A stretch of DNA of 64,000 nucleotides from Rhodococcus sp. 4CII (GCF_014256275.1 NZ_JACCFE010000002.1:7441501-7505500); one strand, 5' to 3'. Shown: positions 42,899-51,135, numbered from the stretch's first letter. Notes: generated by a model from the sequence alone, not told the origin. Numbers and translations: made by a program.

Positions 42899-43903
42899 AT
42901 GAAGGCTATGGTAATCAATCGACGGTCGGACAGTCCTGGACTGTGCCTGGTCGATATGGTTCCACCCGAGATCGGGAACCATCAGGTTCGCATCGCAGTG
43001 CATGCAGCCTCTGTGAACCGCGCCGACTTGGCCCAGCTCTCCGGAACGCATGCCGCCGGGGGTGGACCGCCGGTGCAGGTGGTGGGGCTCGACGCTGCGG
43101 GGGAGATCGTCGACGTCGGTCCTGGCGTCACCGACTTTGCGCGAGGAGACCGCGTGATGGCGATGGTGGCCGGCGGTCTGGCGCAAGAGGTGGTGGTGGA
43201 TGCCTCGATGCTCATCCCGATTCCGACGAACTGGAGCTACCTCGAAGGAGCTGCGGCGGTACTTGGCTTCATGACAGCCCACAACGCGTTGGTCACCACC
43301 GCGCGAATGACCGACGGTGAATCGGTGGCGATCCATGCGGCGACATCGGGTGTGGGCATGCAGGCAGTCCAACTGGCGCGCTACTTCGGAGCCGGACTCA
43401 TCGTCGGTACCACGCGTTCGGACCGAGGCCGTGCGCTACTTGGCGCCCTGGGCGTCGACGAAGTGATCAACACCAGTGCAACCGACTTCGCCGCGCGATC
43501 ATCGGAGATCACCGCAGGAACAGGTATCGACATCGTTCTCGATCTTGTGGGTGGCAGCTACCTTCCGATGAACGTTCAGGCCGCGGCTGTGAAGGGCCGG
43601 ATCGTGGGGGTCGGGCGTCTGGGTGGAGCCGACGGGCTCCTCGATATGGAGGCGCTCGCGTTCAAACGGCTCGAGTTGGTCGGCGTGACGTTCCGCACCA
43701 GGACTCCCCAGGAAAAGGCCGAGATCGTGGCCGCGGTGCGGCGCGACATTGCGCCATTTCGTCCGGATGCCGCCCACCGCGATATCCACGAATCACTCCG
43801 TCCGGTCATCGCGCGAGTCCTGCCGTGGAACGAAGCGGATGAGGCATATCAATTGATGTCCGAGAATGAAATGTTGGGCAAGATCGTGTTGGAAGTTGGT
43901 TGA
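42899..43903 (+). CDS. Quinone oxidoreductase/zinc-independent MDR-family reductase
   Basis: A 334-residue medium-chain dehydrogenase/reductase of the quinone oxidoreductase type: ASVNRADLAQLSG, VVGLDAAGEIVDVGPGVTDFARGDRVMAMV, AAAVLGFMTAHNAL and the NADPH-binding AATSGVGMQAVQLARYFGAGLIVGTTRSD. The zinc-ligand cysteine cluster of alcohol dehydrogenases is missing. It would reduce an enone or quinone with NADPH. The start used is preceded by GGGGACAAGA; an upstream ATG (42854) is less likely. It is followed without gap by the cupin gene. Confidence 0.86.
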   Translation: MKAMVINRRSDSPGLCLVDMVPPEIGNHQVRIAVHAASVNRADLAQLSGTHAAGGGPPVQVVGLDAAGEIVDVGPGVTDFARGDRVMAMVAGGLAQEVVVDASMLIPIPTNWSYLEGAAAVLGFMTAHNALVTTARMTDGESVAIHAATSGVGMQAVQLARYFGAGLIVGTTRSDRGRALLGALGVDEVINTSATDFAARSSEITAGTGIDIVLDLVGGSYLPMNVQAAAVKGRIVGVGRLGGADGLLDMEALAFKRLELVGVTFRTRTPQEKAEIVAAVRRDIAPFRPDAAHRDIHESLRPVIARVLPWNEADEAYQLMSENEMLGKIVLEVG

Positions 43904-43905
43904 AA

Positions 43906-44271
43906 GTGCAAGCAGATGTCTTCGACGTAAAACAAATGATCGGTTTCAAGCCGGTGCAGGGTATGGATGGACGTGCGGTCTTCGGCTCACATATGCAATT
44001 GACCTATGTGACCTTCGAGCCCGGTACGGTTGTGCCGGTCCACTCGCATCCGCAGGAACAGATCGGGTTGCTTCTCCACGGCACCGCGACGCTGGTGCTC
44101 GATACCGGCGAGATGCAGCTAACCGCGTTGTCCAGCTACGTGGTGCCCGGCGAGGTCCGACACGGTCTGATGGTCGGCTGGGAGGGTGCTGTATTCGTCG
44201 AGGCGTTCCATCCCCTTCGGCAGGACTACCTTGATGCCGCCCGCGGTCAGGATGTGGTGCCGTTCCAGTGA
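43906..44271 (+). CDS. Small cupin-fold protein
   Basis: A 121-residue single-domain cupin. Motif 1 VVPVHSHPQEQIGLLLHGTATLVLDTG keeps the two histidines and glutamine/glutamate-type ligand; motif 2 is VPGEVRHGLMVGWEG with a histidine. Such proteins bind a metal and act as isomerases, lyases or dioxygenases, or as ligand sensors. Start is a GTG 2 bases after the oxidoreductase stop; a TTG at 43900 overlapping that stop is the alternative. Probably last gene of the 40.7-44.3 kb group. Confidence 0.76.
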   Translation: MQADVFDVKQMIGFKPVQGMDGRAVFGSHMQLTYVTFEPGTVVPVHSHPQEQIGLLLHGTATLVLDTGEMQLTALSSYVVPGEVRHGLMVGWEGAVFVEAFHPLRQDYLDAARGQDVVPFQ

Positions 44272-44372
44272 ACTGAGTCGGCCAGCGTCTCCAATCGCGC
44301 GAGGGAACTCCGCTACTGGCATGTCATGCGGTGAGTGAACTCGAGGTGAAGGGATGGAGTGTGGGAGAATGG

Positions 44373-45122
44373 TCACCACGGCTCGCCGTCGGCCACAGGT
44401 TGCTGCGGCGGCGTTGTCCCTGGCAGATCATGGACGCGAGCGGTGGCGGGGGCGATCGAGTTGCGATGTAACGCGCGGGGCCCCGCAGGAAGGGGTAATT
44501 CCAGCACGTCGCTGATCTCAGCCCTCGAGATAGCCCCTTCCCGGAGGATTGTCGGGTGCCTTGAGGCGGAGAGGTCCACGATGGTGGAGGGCAGATTGCC
44601 GGTCGCGCCGCCGTCGAGATAGACGCTGACGGCCGCGCCGAGATAGTCGCGAGCCTGTTCGGCAGTGGTCGCCGGCGGGCGCCCTGTCTGATTGGCGCTC
44701 GACTGCGCGATCGGGCCCGCCTCGAGCAGTTCGAGGGCAACCGGATGCCGCGGCATCCGGACCATGATTGTTCCGTGTGTCCGACCGAGATCGCAGCACA
44801 GATGCGGTGCGGCCCGCAGGACCAGCGATAGAGCGCCGGGCCAGAATGCGTGGATCAGTTGTTGTGCCTGTAATGGCACAGAGGCCACCAGGTCGTCGAG
44901 AGATTCCGAGTTACCCACCAGGACGGAGGCCGGCTTGTCACCCCCGCGCTGTTTCGCAGCCAGCAGTGCGTGCACGGCTTCTCGGTTGAAGGCGTCGGAA
45001 CCGACCGCGTACAGAGTGTCGGTAGGGAAGGCGACCAGCCGACCTGATCGGAGTGCGGTATCAGCGTGGGAGATGCCGATCTTCCTGGTCGCGAGGGCGT
45101 GGCAGTCATATACGGTCGTCAT
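44373..45122 (-). CDS. Sua5/YciO/YrdC-family protein (threonylcarbamoyl-AMP synthase-like)
   Basis: A 249-residue protein with the YrdC-domain signatures: LRSGRLVAFPTDTLYAVGSDAFNREAVHALLAAKQRGGDKPASVLVG, HAFWPGALSLVLRA, TIMVRMPRHPVALELLEAGPIAQSSANQTGRPPATTAE. The lysine/arginine ATP site and the SAN motif are present. The housekeeping enzyme makes the tRNA t6A precursor. A second copy within an accessory region is odd; it could serve carbamoyl-group chemistry in a special pathway, as known for YrdC-like domains of HypF and carbamoyltransferases. Last gene of a minus-strand run from 46521. Confidence 0.8.
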   Translation of the reverse strand: MTTVYDCHALATRKIGISHADTALRSGRLVAFPTDTLYAVGSDAFNREAVHALLAAKQRGGDKPASVLVGNSESLDDLVASVPLQAQQLIHAFWPGALSLVLRAAPHLCCDLGRTHGTIMVRMPRHPVALELLEAGPIAQSSANQTGRPPATTAEQARDYLGAAVSVYLDGGATGNLPSTIVDLSASRHPTILREGAISRAEISDVLELPLPAGPRALHRNSIAPATARVHDLPGTTPPQQPVADGEPW

Positions 45123-45142
45123 GGGCTCGTTCGTGGCAGTCG

Positions 45143-45634
45143 CTATCTTCTCGGCTCACCTGGTGCAATCGACGTGTCGTGGGATCCGCCGTAACCGATC
45201 CAGTTGTACCGTCGAGGCCGCGTGACCGCTGGCGCAACATCCGTCCGGGCGGGCAGTTCCACCGACAGGAAACGCTGACTGACCTCGATCAGTCGGTCTT
45301 CGCGACAAGCCGCGTCAACGATGAACTTTCGCAACGCATTGCGTGCATCAACCAACTCCCAGAACACGGCATCGGTGGGAGCCCCCACTGGTGAAAGCCT
45401 CGCGTACTGCGACATCAAATCATCGACACTCATCGCAGGCACGTCGCGAAGATCTGCGAGGAATCGATTCCGGTTCGATGCTTTACCGATGATGCCCCAT
45501 CGTGGTGTCCGTGCCATGCACTTTGTCCCCGTCGAGAGCACCTCGGATGCGTACGGGACGACTCGTCGAACAATGATGTCACCCGCGGTCTTCCTAACGG
45601 CGCTGGCAGCCGCCGCAATATCTCGGCCCGTCAT
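45143..45634 (-). CDS. Uncharacterised 163-residue protein
   Basis: Starts at an ATG overlapping the stop of the preceding small gene (ATGA), so it is translationally coupled. No family recognised. It is soluble, with an N-terminal basic helix (TGRDIAAAASAVRKTAGDIIVRRVV), a CMARTPRWG segment, an acidic middle helix (DDLMSQYARLSPVGAPTDAVFWELVDARNALRKFIVDAACRED) and a proline-rich tail. Lies 20 bases upstream of the Sua5-like gene. Possibly an accessory protein for whatever the DoxX/Sua5-like operon makes. Confidence 0.6.
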   Translation of the reverse strand: MTGRDIAAAASAVRKTAGDIIVRRVVPYASEVLSTGTKCMARTPRWGIIGKASNRNRFLADLRDVPAMSVDDLMSQYARLSPVGAPTDAVFWELVDARNALRKFIVDAACREDRLIEVSQRFLSVELPARTDVAPAVTRPRRYNWIGYGGSHDTSIAPGEPRR

Positions 45635-45879
45635 GATCGGGCCCTCGCGGTCTGGAGTGCGCCAGGGGCGATGGTGGGGTAGCCCTTCTTGCAGTTGCAC
45701 ATGCATAACTGGTCGGACCGCAGGGTGTCGAGCGCTCTGAGGACTTCGTCGACGTCGCCGGTGACGGTGGTGACGTAGTCATCAGGCCACTGGGGGTCGA
45801 CGCCGGAGGGGCGGCGGCCAGCAATAGCGGCGGTCAAGTTGTGTGCGGGAAACTGATCAACGTTGGGCAGCAGGACCAT
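45631..45879 (-). CDS. Uncharacterised 82-residue protein with C-terminal CxC motif
   Basis: A small protein coupled by ATGA overlap to the next gene. N-terminal half is polar; the C-terminal third carries CMCNCKKGYPTIAPG, three cysteines in five residues, which could bind a metal or be redox active. No family recognised. It lies between DoxX-like and the 163-residue protein genes in one minus-strand operon. Confidence 0.55.
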   Translation of the reverse strand: MVLLPNVDQFPAHNLTAAIAGRRPSGVDPQWPDDYVTTVTGDVDEVLRALDTLRSDQLCMCNCKKGYPTIAPGALQTARARS

Positions 45880-45927
45880 TGGGGGTTCCTTCTGGAGGGC
45901 CTGGGTGTGTTGAGTTACGTCGCCGGA

Positions 45928-46521
45928 TCAGTCGGTTCGATCGTCCGGCTCTACCGTGTCGAGATCCGGTGTCGGCAGTGGAGCGTCTCGCGGCGTACGT
46001 CGGGGACTGTTCCAGAACGCGGATGTGTGGCTTGCTGCCGATGCCGCACCCACGATCAGGGTGGCTAACGCGGCTTTGCCACCGCGGAATCGTCCGAGTC
46101 GCAGATGTCGATCCAGACCGAACATGCTCGCCGGCAGACTGACGAGCGCCACACATCCGGCGGCAATGCCCGCTGCGTACTCGTATCCCTCGGACGTGAT
46201 GAAAAAGCCATTGGGGGCGTGCACGGTTCGGATCGCCACGCCCATCGTGCCGATCACAGCTGCCGCCGCCATCGGCGTCATGGTCCCCGCGATAAGGGCG
46301 CTTCCCGAGAGGATCTCGACACCGGCACTGGTGGCTGCCTGAAACTTGGGGTCGCGAAAACCGATCGATTCGAACCAACGCGCCGTGCCGTCGAGCGAAC
46401 GAGCGTGTTTCACTCCGTGTGCGACCATGGTCGCTCCGATAGTCGTTCTCAGTAATAGTTCAGCGACCTCAACGCCACCGAATCCGCGGTTCTGCCGTAC
46501 TCGATCCAACTCAGCTCTCAT
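45928..46521 (-). CDS. DoxX-family membrane protein
   Basis: A 197-residue membrane protein with four hydrophobic segments. ELLLRTTIGATMVAHGVKHARSLDGTARWFESIGFRDPKFQAATSAGVEILSGSALIAG is the DoxX-family signature (first helix, GxxH, second helix with a glycine-rich E-x-x-x-G). A hydrophilic proline-rich tail follows the last helix. DoxX proteins are small quinone/redox-linked membrane proteins, some linked to oxidative stress. Start chosen at the ATG with AGGGG upstream. It heads an operon running leftward through two unknown genes to the Sua5-like gene. Confidence 0.82.
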   Translation of the reverse strand: MRAELDRVRQNRGFGGVEVAELLLRTTIGATMVAHGVKHARSLDGTARWFESIGFRDPKFQAATSAGVEILSGSALIAGTMTPMAAAAVIGTMGVAIRTVHAPNGFFITSEGYEYAAGIAAGCVALVSLPASMFGLDRHLRLGRFRGGKAALATLIVGAASAASHTSAFWNSPRRTPRDAPLPTPDLDTVEPDDRTD

Positions 46522-46822
46522 GGACACCCCTGGGTTGTGCATTTTCGCCTTGACGCGCGGGCCTTCGAAGGCATGTGAGACGCGCCGGGCATGACTTTGA
46601 CGTTTGACGATTTACCGGCCGGCGCATGGTTGAGACCACACGTGTGTTCAGCCGCGCTCACGGGTTCTTTTTCATCGCCTTCTCCAAATCTCGTCCGTGG
46701 GCGCCCGATGCAGCCAGTGCCGAATCACATCAGGACGACTTCAGATTCAGGACTCCGAACATGACATTGATCGGCCCATATTTTTGATGCGGTGTGCTGC
46801 AGGCCAGAGGTTTTCGTTGCGT
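46522..46822. other. 301-bp region between FolE and DoxX genes
   Basis: No gene supported. It should contain the promoter of the DoxX operon (minus strand); no clear consensus seen. Confidence 0.4.
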
Positions 46823-47464
46823 CTAGACTCCGGTCAGCGCGAAGAATTCCTGGCGTGATCGCGGATCGTCGCGCAACGATCCCGACAGCGCCGAGGTGAT
46901 GGTGGTAGAGCCGATCGCGCGTATACCGCGCATCGACATACAGCTGTGCTCGGCTTCGATGACGACTCCCACACCCTTCGGTCCGAGTTTCGCTGTCAAG
47001 CAGTCCGCGACTTGCTTCGTGAGCCGTTCCTGCACCTGTGGCCGCCGGGCGAAGAACTCGACGATTCGGGCAAGTTTCGACAGGCCGAGGACGCGTTCGC
47101 CCGGAAGGTATCCGACGTGCGCGACACCGCTGAACGGCAGCAGGTGGTGTTCACACACCGAACGAACCGGAATAGATTTGGCCACCACCAGCTCGTCATA
47201 CCCTTCATCGTTGGGGAAGGTCGTCAACTCGAAGGAATTCGCGGTAAAGAGATCGAGGTACGCCCGTGCCATCCTGGCGGGTGTATCTCGGGCCCCGCTG
47301 GCTCCGGTATCGATCCCGAGCGCGTCCAGAAACGCCCGCGCAGCGGACTCCGCAGCGCCCAGGTCCGCGTTCGGCGGATCACCTACGTTGGTCTCCCCTC
47401 CGTAGAGCAGCAGATCGACCGATTGCGTCGAGCTACCGTCGACTGCGCTCCTTACCACTGTCAC
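46823..47464 (-). CDS. folE: GTP cyclohydrolase I
   Basis: A 213-residue GTP cyclohydrolase I with intact active-site residues: SVCEHHLLPFSGVAHVGYLPGERVLGLSKLARIVEFFARRPQVQERLTKQVAD and IEAEHSCMSMRGIRAIGSTT (zinc ligands C-H-C). It makes dihydroneopterin triphosphate. It starts at a GTG overlapping the stop of the VOC-family gene (GTGA). A stand-alone folE next to a VOC-fold gene is not the normal folate cluster, so this is likely an accessory copy, perhaps for a tetrahydropterin or as a variant induced in this pathway. Confidence 0.9.
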   Translation of the reverse strand: MTVVRSAVDGSSTQSVDLLLYGGETNVGDPPNADLGAAESAARAFLDALGIDTGASGARDTPARMARAYLDLFTANSFELTTFPNDEGYDELVVAKSIPVRSVCEHHLLPFSGVAHVGYLPGERVLGLSKLARIVEFFARRPQVQERLTKQVADCLTAKLGPKGVGVVIEAEHSCMSMRGIRAIGSTTITSALSGSLRDDPRSRQEFFALTGV

Positions 47465-48087
47465 AACGGGTTCACGCGGAGAGCAGGGACAGGGTGGGGG
47501 TCGCGGAACCAGTCCGTCGGTTTGTGTGATTCCCACTTCGGGTTTCCCTTGTCGAAAGTCGCAATTTCGAGGGGAATCCCGTCCGGGTCGTAGAAGTAGA
47601 GGGACTCCACCCAGGCCTCGTAGTCACGGGCGATGATCTTGCTCGTCTTGACGCCACAGGCTTGCAGGTGATCCTGGAACCACACCATGTCGTCGTGACT
47701 GTCGACATTGAACGCCACATGATCGAACTTGCGCGGAGTCCATTGGTTTTCCGGAACACCTGGCCACAACCATTCGGCGCTGACCGAGGGTTCTGCGGTC
47801 GTGGGAGTATCGCTGATGCCGGCGCCACCCACCACAATGAGTGACAGCAGGTTACCGTTCCCCATGTCCAGGAAGGTATTTTTCAGGATCTGGTATCCGC
47901 GTCCGGGCGCCGGATAGTCGGCGGTGGTGCGAACAACGGTCAACCCCAGGATGTCGCGGTAGAACCTGACACTGGCGTCCATGTCGCTGACGATGAGTTG
48001 CAAGTGATTGACACCGGCGAGACGGCCTGTCGCAGCACCGGCCTGCGTCAGGATCGCCGGTTTGGTTTCCGTTGCCTCGGTGGTCAT
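47461..48087 (-). CDS. VOC-fold (glyoxalase/extradiol dioxygenase-like) protein
   Basis: A 208-residue vicinal oxygen chelate protein. N-terminal GVNHLQLIVSDMDASVRFYRDILGLTVV and the later FDHVAFNVDSHDDMVWFQDHL and LYFYDPDGIPLEIATF supply the H...H...E metal ligands. Glyoxalase-I-like or ring-cleavage dioxygenase-like; the length (about 200) and lone domain favour a type I glyoxalase/dioxygenase-like enzyme. GGAAGC precedes the ATG. It is coupled by a GTGA overlap to folE. Confidence 0.83.
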   Translation of the reverse strand: MTTEATETKPAILTQAGAATGRLAGVNHLQLIVSDMDASVRFYRDILGLTVVRTTADYPAPGRGYQILKNTFLDMGNGNLLSLIVVGGAGISDTPTTAEPSVSAEWLWPGVPENQWTPRKFDHVAFNVDSHDDMVWFQDHLQACGVKTSKIIARDYEAWVESLYFYDPDGIPLEIATFDKGNPKWESHKPTDWFRDPHPVPALRVNPL

Positions 48088-48172
48088 TAACGCTTCCTTA
48101 CGTCTTCTCGAGTAGGTCGCTCGACACAGTCCGGAGGAGTCCAAGGATCCGTATCGGGTGATGGGGGGGGTG

Positions 48173-48221
48173 GGGCGCTCTGGGGCACCGTCGGGTGCGG
48201 GTGGAGTGCCCCAGAGCGCCC
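48173..48221 (-). terminator. Terminator of amidohydrolase copy 2
   Basis: Same 15-bp stem as at 40485-40533. Confidence 0.8.
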
Positions 48222-48246
48222 GGCTTATCGGTGTTGCGGGGTGGAG

Positions 48247-49452
48247 CTAGATTGCGACGGTCTGGAGTGGGTTGACACCCTGCTTCTCCATGGCCTTGCC
48301 GTAGAGGCGGGCGGCGTTGTCCCACAGGACTGCGCGGCGGACCTCTTCGGGCTGGCGGCCGAGGACGAGTTCGATGTTTTCCTCGAGGGTGGGCCGGTGG
48401 AAGCTGGTGGGGTGGGGGAAGTCGGTCTCGAACATCAGCGGCTTGAGCGAGAGCGTCTCGATGTGGTAGTCGTCGAGCTGCTCGAACCAGAAGTTCAGCG
48501 ACACCTGCCGTTTGAAGAAGTCACTGGGGAGCATGTCACCGAACTCGGGGTGCGAGCGGAACACGCCGTTCTTCTGGAATCGTTTGTCCAGGGCGTCGAG
48601 AACGAACGGGGCCCAGCCGATTCCGCTTTCCACGGAGACGAATTGCAGGGTCGGGAACCGGGCGAGGATCCCGGACACGAGCAGGTCGCTGACGATGACG
48701 GCATTGGCGAGGTAGATGTGGGGTCCGTCGGCGGCGACTCGGACACCGCCGACCAATCCGTCGTCGTCGTCGTGCTTGAGCATCTCGCGGAAGTCGCCGC
48801 TGGCGGTGTGGAAGCTGACCGACAGGCCCGCCTCCTCGCATGCCTTCCACAGCGGATCCCACTTGCGGCTGCCCAGGGGCGCCTGGCCGTGCTCGTGCGG
48901 GGCACCGGTGGTCACGATGCCGCCGAAGCCGGAGTCCGCGAGGCGTTCGATCTCCGCGACCGACGCCTCCACGTCCCAGTACGGGATCACCATCATGGGG
49001 ATGAACCGGCCCGGGTACTTGGCCACCCATTCGAGTTGGAAGTCGTTGTAGGCGGCCAGGTGCGCGATCGCCAGGTTCCGGTTGGGGTGCTGCACGAACG
49101 GCTTCCAGTCGAATCCGGCGAGGTTCGGGTACAGCACCTGCATCTCGAAGCCCTGGTCGTCCATGAACTTCACGCGCTCGTCGACGTCGTAGGTGGCCGG
49201 ATGGGCTTCGTCGAGGCGGGTGGGGCCGCTACCGTCGTGCAGTTCGGAGTTGAAGTTCTTCCAGTTCCAGTTCGCCCACGTCCACGCGCCCTTGAGCGGT
49301 TGATCGCCGAAGAACCACAGATCCGACTGACTCTTCTCGTCCCACTTGACGTGCAGAACGTCCGTGCCCCACGCCTTCGGCAGGCGCTCGGTCCACAGCT
49401 CCGCCGGCTCGATGAGATGGGTATCTGTGTCGATGACCCGGTACTTACTCAT
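48247..49452 (-). CDS. Amidohydrolase family 2 metal-dependent hydrolase (copy 2)
   Basis: A 401-residue protein identical to that encoded at 39254-40459, with the same VIDTDTHLIEP, VSFHTASG and MFETDFPHPTS metal-site segments. Same promoter palindrome (49489-49503) and terminator. Transcribed toward the central block, so the two copies point inward at each other across 7.6 kb. The near-perfect identity indicates a recent duplication or ongoing gene conversion. Presence of two equal copies may raise dose or allow inversion of the middle segment. Confidence 0.88.
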   Translation of the reverse strand: MSKYRVIDTDTHLIEPAELWTERLPKAWGTDVLHVKWDEKSQSDLWFFGDQPLKGAWTWANWNWKNFNSELHDGSGPTRLDEAHPATYDVDERVKFMDDQGFEMQVLYPNLAGFDWKPFVQHPNRNLAIAHLAAYNDFQLEWVAKYPGRFIPMMVIPYWDVEASVAEIERLADSGFGGIVTTGAPHEHGQAPLGSRKWDPLWKACEEAGLSVSFHTASGDFREMLKHDDDDGLVGGVRVAADGPHIYLANAVIVSDLLVSGILARFPTLQFVSVESGIGWAPFVLDALDKRFQKNGVFRSHPEFGDMLPSDFFKRQVSLNFWFEQLDDYHIETLSLKPLMFETDFPHPTSFHRPTLEENIELVLGRQPEEVRRAVLWDNAARLYGKAMEKQGVNPLQTVAI

Positions 49453-49488
49453 GGCACCACAATCCTTTGCTGGCTCAGAAATAGTTCC

Positions 49489-49503
49489 TGTAGATGATCT
49501 ACA
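49489..49503 (-). promoter_or_regulatory. TGTAGAT-ATCTACA palindrome, copy 2
   Basis: Identical 15-bp operator candidate as at 39203-39217, in the promoter of amidohydrolase copy 2. Confidence 0.6.
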
Positions 49504-49612
49504 TCAACTAGGGTCTGTGTCAACCATCACTTTCCGCCGCACGCCCACCCACCGGCTGAAACACCTGCTCAACACGCCTACGCAGGAACGAAGACGCCCG
49601 GTAGGCGACCCC

Positions 49613-50090
49613 GCCGCACCAACCAGTAGTGGCGAGGTGCCTGACAGTGCACGTTGTCCGTCGTGAGGTCGACATCTGACCGGGATCCGTTGGGTCCCAC
49701 GCGGCAATTTTGCGCCCTTGGTGCTGGTAAGGATCGTCGGCCGATAACCGCGTAACGCTTACCTCCTGAGCCCGGCCGATTCGTGGTTGCCGGTATGACG
49801 ACAAGGGCCGATCAGCTCTCGCTCAGGAATGCGCCATCACGGAGCGAGGCCGGGTCGAGCGGCCGGTAGGATCTCGCGCCGGCTCGGGCTTCTCCGCTAT
49901 GACGAAGGCGGGGGTTGCCGAACGTCGACCCCTGGATGTCGCAAAAGCTCAATTCAGTTACACCGACAACTTGGCGGACCTGTATTGGGCGGCCGTCCGG
50001 GTCTTCTTTGGTGAGTTCGCCCGGGGTTGGCCGCAATGGAACGTAAACAATGGGATGTAAACATCGTCGCCGTCTTGGGCGTAGTGGTGC
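49613..50090. other. 478-bp region right of the duplication
   Basis: No gene supported. Short open frames on both strands lack ribosome-binding sites and family resemblance. No transposase or terminal repeat is visible at the duplication boundary. Confidence 0.45.
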
Positions 50091-50750
50091 CTAGCTGCGC
50101 GGCCCTGTTTGTTCCTTAGGCGCTAGTTGGCTTGAGGGGGGCCCTTCAAGATCGAGAGTGTCGCGGTAGTTTTCGACATATCGGCTCACCTCGTTTGCGG
50201 TTATTACGTCCAAGTGCAATGGGAGCACGTCTTCGACAAGCGTCTGATGAATTTTACTGTCGAAGTCCCCGCATGCATCGGAAACCACCGCAACCTTGAA
50301 GTCGAGGTCCGCGGCTTCCCGACTCGTCGACAACACGACCCCGCTGGTCGAGGCCCCAGAGATCAACAGAAGTCGCAAACCGTGTGACCGGAGGTGCTCT
50401 AATAGGTGAGTCCCAGAAAAAGCGCTGCATCTAGTTTTGGTGATAATAAGCTGGTCGCCTGATTCAGGCGAAATTCTCTCCGCGATAGCAGAATCCGCTG
50501 ACATTGACCCTAGTGCCCGATTCTGTGCGATCGGCCAGAATGCTTTGTTCTCGGCAGGAACCTTGCGGTAGTCCGATTCGTCAAAGGCTACACGCACGTA
50601 GATTGTCTCAAGAGTATTCTCATGCGCCGTAATTTTTAGGGACTCTGCCACGCTTAACAGCTCATCCGAGTTCGATATTCCGGACAGAATGCAGTTTTGC
50701 AGATCCATCAACAGCAACGCACCGATGGGGGCGCTGATCTCAGCTTTCAT
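50091..50750 (-). CDS. Isochorismatase-like cysteine hydrolase
   Basis: A 219-residue protein of the isochorismatase-like hydrolase family: ALLLMDLQNCILSG holds the catalytic aspartate, ITKTRCSAFSGTHLLEHLRSHGLRLLLISGASTSGVVLSTSREAADLDFKVAVVSDACGDFD holds a lysine-equivalent region and, unusually, ASTSGVV where the nucleophile cysteine is normally in G-x-x-T-x-x-C-V; here the position seems to be S/G. So catalytic competence is uncertain. Start at an ATG with GGAGCGG upstream; the open frame to 51008 runs through the promoter module. Related enzymes hydrolyse N-carbamoyl amides, nicotinamide or isochorismate. Confidence 0.75.
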   Translation of the reverse strand: MKAEISAPIGALLLMDLQNCILSGISNSDELLSVAESLKITAHENTLETIYVRVAFDESDYRKVPAENKAFWPIAQNRALGSMSADSAIAERISPESGDQLIITKTRCSAFSGTHLLEHLRSHGLRLLLISGASTSGVVLSTSREAADLDFKVAVVSDACGDFDSKIHQTLVEDVLPLHLDVITANEVSRYVENYRDTLDLEGPPSSQLAPKEQTGPRS

Positions 50751-50857
50751 CGACCGCTCCAAATTTGCACCGTTGTCCGATTCTGGGTTCGAGTCATGCA
50801 CCTGCGGTAAGTGATACGCAACATATCGACAGTATTCCCGGTTGAGGTGCGGACAAA

Positions 50858-50927
50858 TGTCCGAGGGAGACACAGTTTGACTGAATTTGTATCCCCAGGG
50901 CCGGCGAGCTGTTGTATGCGTTGCAAC
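50858..50927 (-). promoter_or_regulatory. Conserved promoter module before cysteine hydrolase
   Basis: TGTCC-N5-AGACA at 50858-50872 and GTTGCAAC at 50920-50927, matching the module before the MFS gene at 30488-30562 including flanking similarity (TTTGT-x-TCC and AGGG). Confidence 0.62.
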
Positions 50928-51095
50928 GGGACGGGACTCGAGGGGCGCGGGGGCGGGTCGTCTGATGTAGCGAGTCGTCTTCGGTGACGGCGTCGTCTCC
51001 GCATTCACTAGTGGCCCTGCATATCGAACCGGTCGTATTCCCGCTGGTGAGCTGTCCGTAGCTATATCGCCGGCCAGCAGCAGCTTTCCGCATTG

Positions 51096-51114
51096 GTGTT
51101 ACAATTTGGAACAC
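51096..51114 (+). promoter_or_regulatory. GTGTT-N9-AACAC inverted repeat/promoter of TA operon
   Basis: Inverted repeat overlapping a TACAAT -10-like hexamer 22 bp before the HTH gene start; typical site for autoregulation by an antitoxin or HTH protein. Confidence 0.4.
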
Positions 51115-51135
51115 GAGTGTGGGGAAGGGGTGGTC

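Larger units (their letters stand above)
48166..49612 (-). repeat. Large inverted repeat, right copy (amidohydrolase unit)
   Basis: Reverse complement of 39095-40539, with two synonymous substitutions in the gene (codons for Gln and Glu) and one in the 5' leader; similarity ends within about 10 bases of GGCGACCCC on one side and the terminator on the other. Confidence 0.93.

Noticed and set aside
49613..50090. Transposase or IS end at the right boundary of the duplication
   Set aside because: No DDE-type protein, no terminal inverted repeat, no target duplication visible.
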